Assembly: GCA_002448875.1 (NCBI GenBank)
Contig: DKAS01000061.1
Span: 1-9,432 of the forward strand
DNA from: Proteobacteria bacterium UBA6920
GTDB taxonomy: Bacteria; Pseudomonadota; Gammaproteobacteria; SG8-11
Direction: 5' to 3'
DNA length: 9,432 nucleotides
The position numbers and the translations under genes are program-made. Under the pieces are notes generated by a model. The model saw only the letters and a program-made list of their open reading frames with translations, was not told the origin of the DNA and made no database searches. The first letter of the stretch is position 1. The number at the start of each line of letters is the position of its first letter. Shown here one piece after another: positions 7,564-9,432 of the stretch.

Positions 7564-7687
7564 GATACCGGCCCGGCGGGGGAAAACCCAGACGCCAGGG
7601 TGGTATCTCCTACGGGCTGCCGGGGACCCGACGCGACCGCCCCTGGCAGTTGAGTTTACCCGCTGGCCGGCGCGCGCGACCCGGCAG
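7564..7687 (+). other. Three consecutive GC-rich inverted repeats in the phoB-ppx intergenic region
   Basis: The 332-bp gap between the divergent phoB and ppx (7431-7762) holds the phoB promoter on the left, a possible ppx -10 on the right and this structured block between them. SL1 (7564-7607) pairs GATACC with GGTATC, then CCC with GGG, GGCG with CGCC and GGG with CCC around an AAAA loop, about 16 bp with small bulges. SL2 (7617-7649) pairs CTGCC/GGCAG and GGGG/CCCC around a 14-nt loop. SL3 (7663-7687) pairs CTG-CCGG with CCGGCAG, with one bulged G. SL2 and SL3 both end in GGCAGTTG (7645-7652 and 7683-7690). No T-tract follows any of them. I do not recognise a riboswitch or sRNA family. The strand of any transcript is unknown. 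Confidence 0.45.
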
Positions 7688-7722
7688 TTGTCACTACAGT
7701 CCACTCGTTAAATCGTCTACTA

Positions 7723-7728
7723 TACAAT
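7723..7728 (+). promoter_or_regulatory. Possible -10 element of the ppx promoter
   Basis: TACAAT matches the sigma-70 -10 at 5/6 within CTATACAATG and lies 34 nt before the chosen ppx ATG. No good -35 sits at the usual 16-18 nt; TTGTCA at 7688-7693 is a 5/6 match but lies 29 nt away. If it is used, the promoter would be weak or need an activator, and the inverted repeats would be upstream of the transcript. Confidence 0.35.
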
Positions 7729-7762
7729 GCGGCCGTGCCCAACCGACCACCGACGAGTCCCC

Positions 7763-9286
7763 ATGTTTTTCAAACACCCCCATATTCCGAAAACCTTCGC
7801 CGCCATCGACCTCGGCTCCAACAGTTTTCATTTGCTCATCGCCGAGTACAGCGGCCAGGAATTGCGCATCGTCGATCACCTGCGCGAACCGGTGGGCCTG
7901 AGCCGCGACCTGAAATCCACCGGCCTGATATCGGACGAGGCGCGGGTCCGCGCCCTGGCCTGCCTGGAAAAATTCGGGCAACGCGTCCGGGATATTCCCA
8001 AAGGCTGGGTCAACGCCGTGGGCACCAACACCTTCCGCAAGGCCAGCAACGCCAGCGAGTTTCTACAGCTGGCGCAAACCGCCCTGGGACACCCCATCGA
8101 CATCATCTCCGGACTGGAAGAAGCGCGTCTGATCTATCTGGGGGTATGTCACGGACTGAGCAATGAACAGCAGTCGCGCCTTGTGTTCGACATCGGCGGC
8201 TCCAGCAGCGAATTGATTTTCGGCGTGGGCAGCACACCCAAGGTACTGGAGAGCTTCGATGTCGGCTGTGTCACCCTCAGCGCCGAGCACTTCGCCGACG
8301 GTGTCATCACCGCCAAGAAACTGAAAAAAGCCGAAATCGCCGCCCGTTCGGAATTCGCCAACTGGAGCCGCAACTTCAGCCTGCAGCACTGGGACACCAG
8401 CATCGGCACCTCCGGCACCATTCGCACCATCGATCAGCTGCTGGTGAACAGCGGCCTGGGCCGGGAAGGCATCTCCCTGGGCGCCCTCGATGCGCTGGCG
8501 GAGCGGCTGACGCAACTGGGCAGCAGCGAGGCCATCGCTCGCGAACTGCAACTGGAAAAAGCCCGCGCCAGCAATCTGCCCGGCGGCCTGGCCATCCTGC
8601 GCGCCCTGTTCAGCACGCTCAATATCGCCACCATGGTGGTCTCGGACAAGGCCTTGCGCCAGGGCCTGATCTACGACATGACCGGGCCGTCGTTTCATGA
8701 CGACATCCGGCAGCGCAGCATACGCCAGCTGACGGATAAATTCGGTGTCGACCAGGCGCACGCGCAGCGGGTGTTGGCCACGGCGCTGAAACTGCACGAG
8801 CAGGTCGCCACCCCCTGGGCCCTGGACCACCACGACGCCCGCCATTTTCTCCAATGGGCGGTGCAGGTGCACGAGATTGGCCTGGCCATCTCCCACTCAC
8901 AGCATCACAAACACGGTGCTTACATTCTGGAAAACAGCGATCTGCTGGGATTTTCCCGCCAGGAGCAGCAGACCCTGGCGTTGCTGGTGCGAGCCCATCG
9001 CAAGAAACTGGCGCCGGCACTGTTCGACGGCTTTTCCGCCGACACCATCGACACCCTGCTGCGCATACTCACCCTGATCCGGCTGGCGGTGCTTCTCAAC
9101 CGCAATCGCAGCGAACAGGGAATTCCGGAAGTAACGCTGAAAACCGCGGGCACCACCCTGGATCTGAGCTTTCCCGCCGGCTGGCTGGCGGCGCACCCGC
9201 TGACCGCCGCCGACCTGGAGTATGAAGCCAGCGTGCTCAAACCGCGCGGCATCACCCTGCGTCTGGCGCTGGCGGAATCGGCCTGA
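7763..9286 (+). CDS. ppx: Exopolyphosphatase of the Ppx/GppA family
   Basis: This cytoplasmic enzyme would remove terminal phosphates from inorganic polyphosphate; some relatives (GppA) convert pppGpp to ppGpp. The 507-residue protein has the actin-like Ppx/GppA fold. Phosphate-1 motif: AAIDLGSNSFHLLIAE (13-28). Acidic catalytic region: ISGLEEARLIYLG (115-127), with E120 matching the family's catalytic Glu. Phosphate-2 motif: FDIGGSSSELIFG (142-154). GTSGTIRTID (215-224) and LPGGLAILRALF (272-283) follow, then a C-terminal HD-like helical domain with VHEIGLAISHSQHHKHGAYIL (369-389). The full length with the C-terminal domain favours Ppx, but sequence reading alone cannot exclude GppA activity. 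The start at 7763 was chosen because MFFKHPHIPKTFAAIDLG gives the usual short N-terminus; the ribosome site is weak (GAG only). An upstream in-frame ATG at 7727 overlaps the possible -10. The gene diverges from phoB, consistent with a phosphate role. Confidence 0.92.
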   Translation: MFFKHPHIPKTFAAIDLGSNSFHLLIAEYSGQELRIVDHLREPVGLSRDLKSTGLISDEARVRALACLEKFGQRVRDIPKGWVNAVGTNTFRKASNASEFLQLAQTALGHPIDIISGLEEARLIYLGVCHGLSNEQQSRLVFDIGGSSSELIFGVGSTPKVLESFDVGCVTLSAEHFADGVITAKKLKKAEIAARSEFANWSRNFSLQHWDTSIGTSGTIRTIDQLLVNSGLGREGISLGALDALAERLTQLGSSEAIARELQLEKARASNLPGGLAILRALFSTLNIATMVVSDKALRQGLIYDMTGPSFHDDIRQRSIRQLTDKFGVDQAHAQRVLATALKLHEQVATPWALDHHDARHFLQWAVQVHEIGLAISHSQHHKHGAYILENSDLLGFSRQEQQTLALLVRAHRKKLAPALFDGFSADTIDTLLRILTLIRLAVLLNRNRSEQGIPEVTLKTAGTTLDLSFPAGWLAAHPLTAADLEYEASVLKPRGITLRLALAESA

Positions 9287-9329
9287 CCAGGGCCGCGTGG
9301 CAGGTCGCACCGGCGCTGCGCCGCGTTGA

Positions 9330-9378
9330 CCAGCCCACTGCCTGATTGCGGAAATCCTGTCGCGACAGGGCAGGCTGG
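9330..9378. terminator. Inverted repeat between convergent genes, possible bidirectional terminator
   Basis: A perfect 14-bp palindrome, CCTGTCGCGACAGG (9356-9369), sits in the 104-bp gap between the ppx stop and the convergent gene's stop. A wider repeat can pair as an alternative: CCAGCC (9330-9335) with GGCTGG (9373-9378) and TGCC (9339-9342) with GGCA (9369-9372). Neither strand has a strong T-tract; the minus strand continues ATTTCC. The position suits transcript ends from both sides, but the lack of a U-run makes intrinsic termination uncertain. A protein-binding site is an alternative reading of the palindrome. Confidence 0.35.
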
Positions 9379-9390
9379 CGCCAGTCGCCG

Positions 9391-9432
9391 TCAGACCATG
9401 GCGCCGCTGACGGCGATCACCTGCCCGGAAAA
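9391..9432 (-). CDS. C-terminal end of a probable short-chain dehydrogenase/reductase (cut by window edge)
   Basis: Only the last 14 codons are visible. They read FSGQVIAVSGAMV at the end (13 residues) followed by TGA at 9393-9391. The pattern (T/S)GQVI-V-G is the typical C-terminus of SDR enzymes such as FabG-type 3-oxoacyl-ACP reductases, where it usually reads TGQVIxVxGG. Here the second glycine of the usual GG is alanine. The gene is convergent with ppx, so a functional link to phosphate is not implied. The call rests on a very short match. Confidence 0.5.
   Translation of the reverse strand, partial: FSGQVIAVSGAMV

Noticed and set aside
7564..7649. Known riboswitch (c-di-GMP, fluoride, cobalamin or TPP) in the phoB-ppx gap
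   Set aside because: The conserved core bases I remember for these classes are not present in the right order; only generic hairpins are visible.
7688..7705. TTGTCAC before ppx as half of a Pho box facing ppx
   Set aside because: The heptamer 11 bp further (GTCCACT) does not match CTGTCAT, so there is no paired site; a single half-site is weak evidence.
7727..7762. Longer ppx start adding 12 residues
   Set aside because: The upstream ATG overlaps the best -10 candidate, has no ribosome site, and adds residues not typical of Ppx N-termini.
8063..8896. Minus-strand open frame of 277 codons inside ppx
   Set aside because: It is the complement of the Ppx coding sequence, has no recognisable motif and no ribosome site.

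Overview
This window is a compact phosphate-starvation (Pho) module. It probably comes from a free-living, non-enteric gammaproteobacterium with a moderately GC-rich genome. The evidence for that is the Pseudomonas-like PstS, the long 'marine/pseudomonad-type' PstC and PstA permeases, and the E. coli-like PhoB and PhoR. I cannot name the genus from the sequence alone.

Layout on the minus strand, read from right to left: phoB (response regulator, 7430-6750), phoR (sensor kinase, 6740-5436), pstS (periplasmic phosphate-binding protein, 5289-4321), pstC and pstA (ABC permeases, 4169-1902 and 1905-250), and pstB (ATPase, from 218, cut by the left edge just inside its Walker A motif). phoU is not in the window; it would be expected beyond the left edge. 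On the plus strand, divergent from phoB, is a Ppx/GppA exopolyphosphatase (7763-9286). The last 42 bases hold the C-terminal end of a convergent gene that looks like a short-chain dehydrogenase.

The regulatory DNA is unusually readable. Arrays of PhoB half-sites (consensus CTGTCAT) spaced 11 bp apart lie before pstS (four half-sites, 5386-5425), pstC (three in phase, 4192-4220) and phoB (two, 7478-7495). Each array is followed by a possible -10 element at 10-11 nt, which is the geometry of a PhoB-activated promoter. A strong 13-bp hairpin terminator with a GCAA loop and T-tract separates pstS from pstC. This suggests that the binding protein is made in excess and that the permease genes restart from their own Pho promoter. 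The predicted pstC transcript would begin at or next to its ATG.

The genes make one circuit. PstSCAB imports phosphate and signals its supply to PhoR, PhoR sets the phosphorylation of PhoB, and PhoB drives all three promoters. Ppx would release phosphate from stored polyphosphate.

The least explained DNA is the phoB-ppx intergenic region (7431-7762). Between 7564 and 7687 it holds three consecutive GC-rich inverted repeats that I cannot assign to a known RNA family. The permeases also carry large non-transport domains: a beta-propeller-like segment in PstC and a coiled coil in PstA. I see no mobile element, CRISPR array, tRNA or rRNA.
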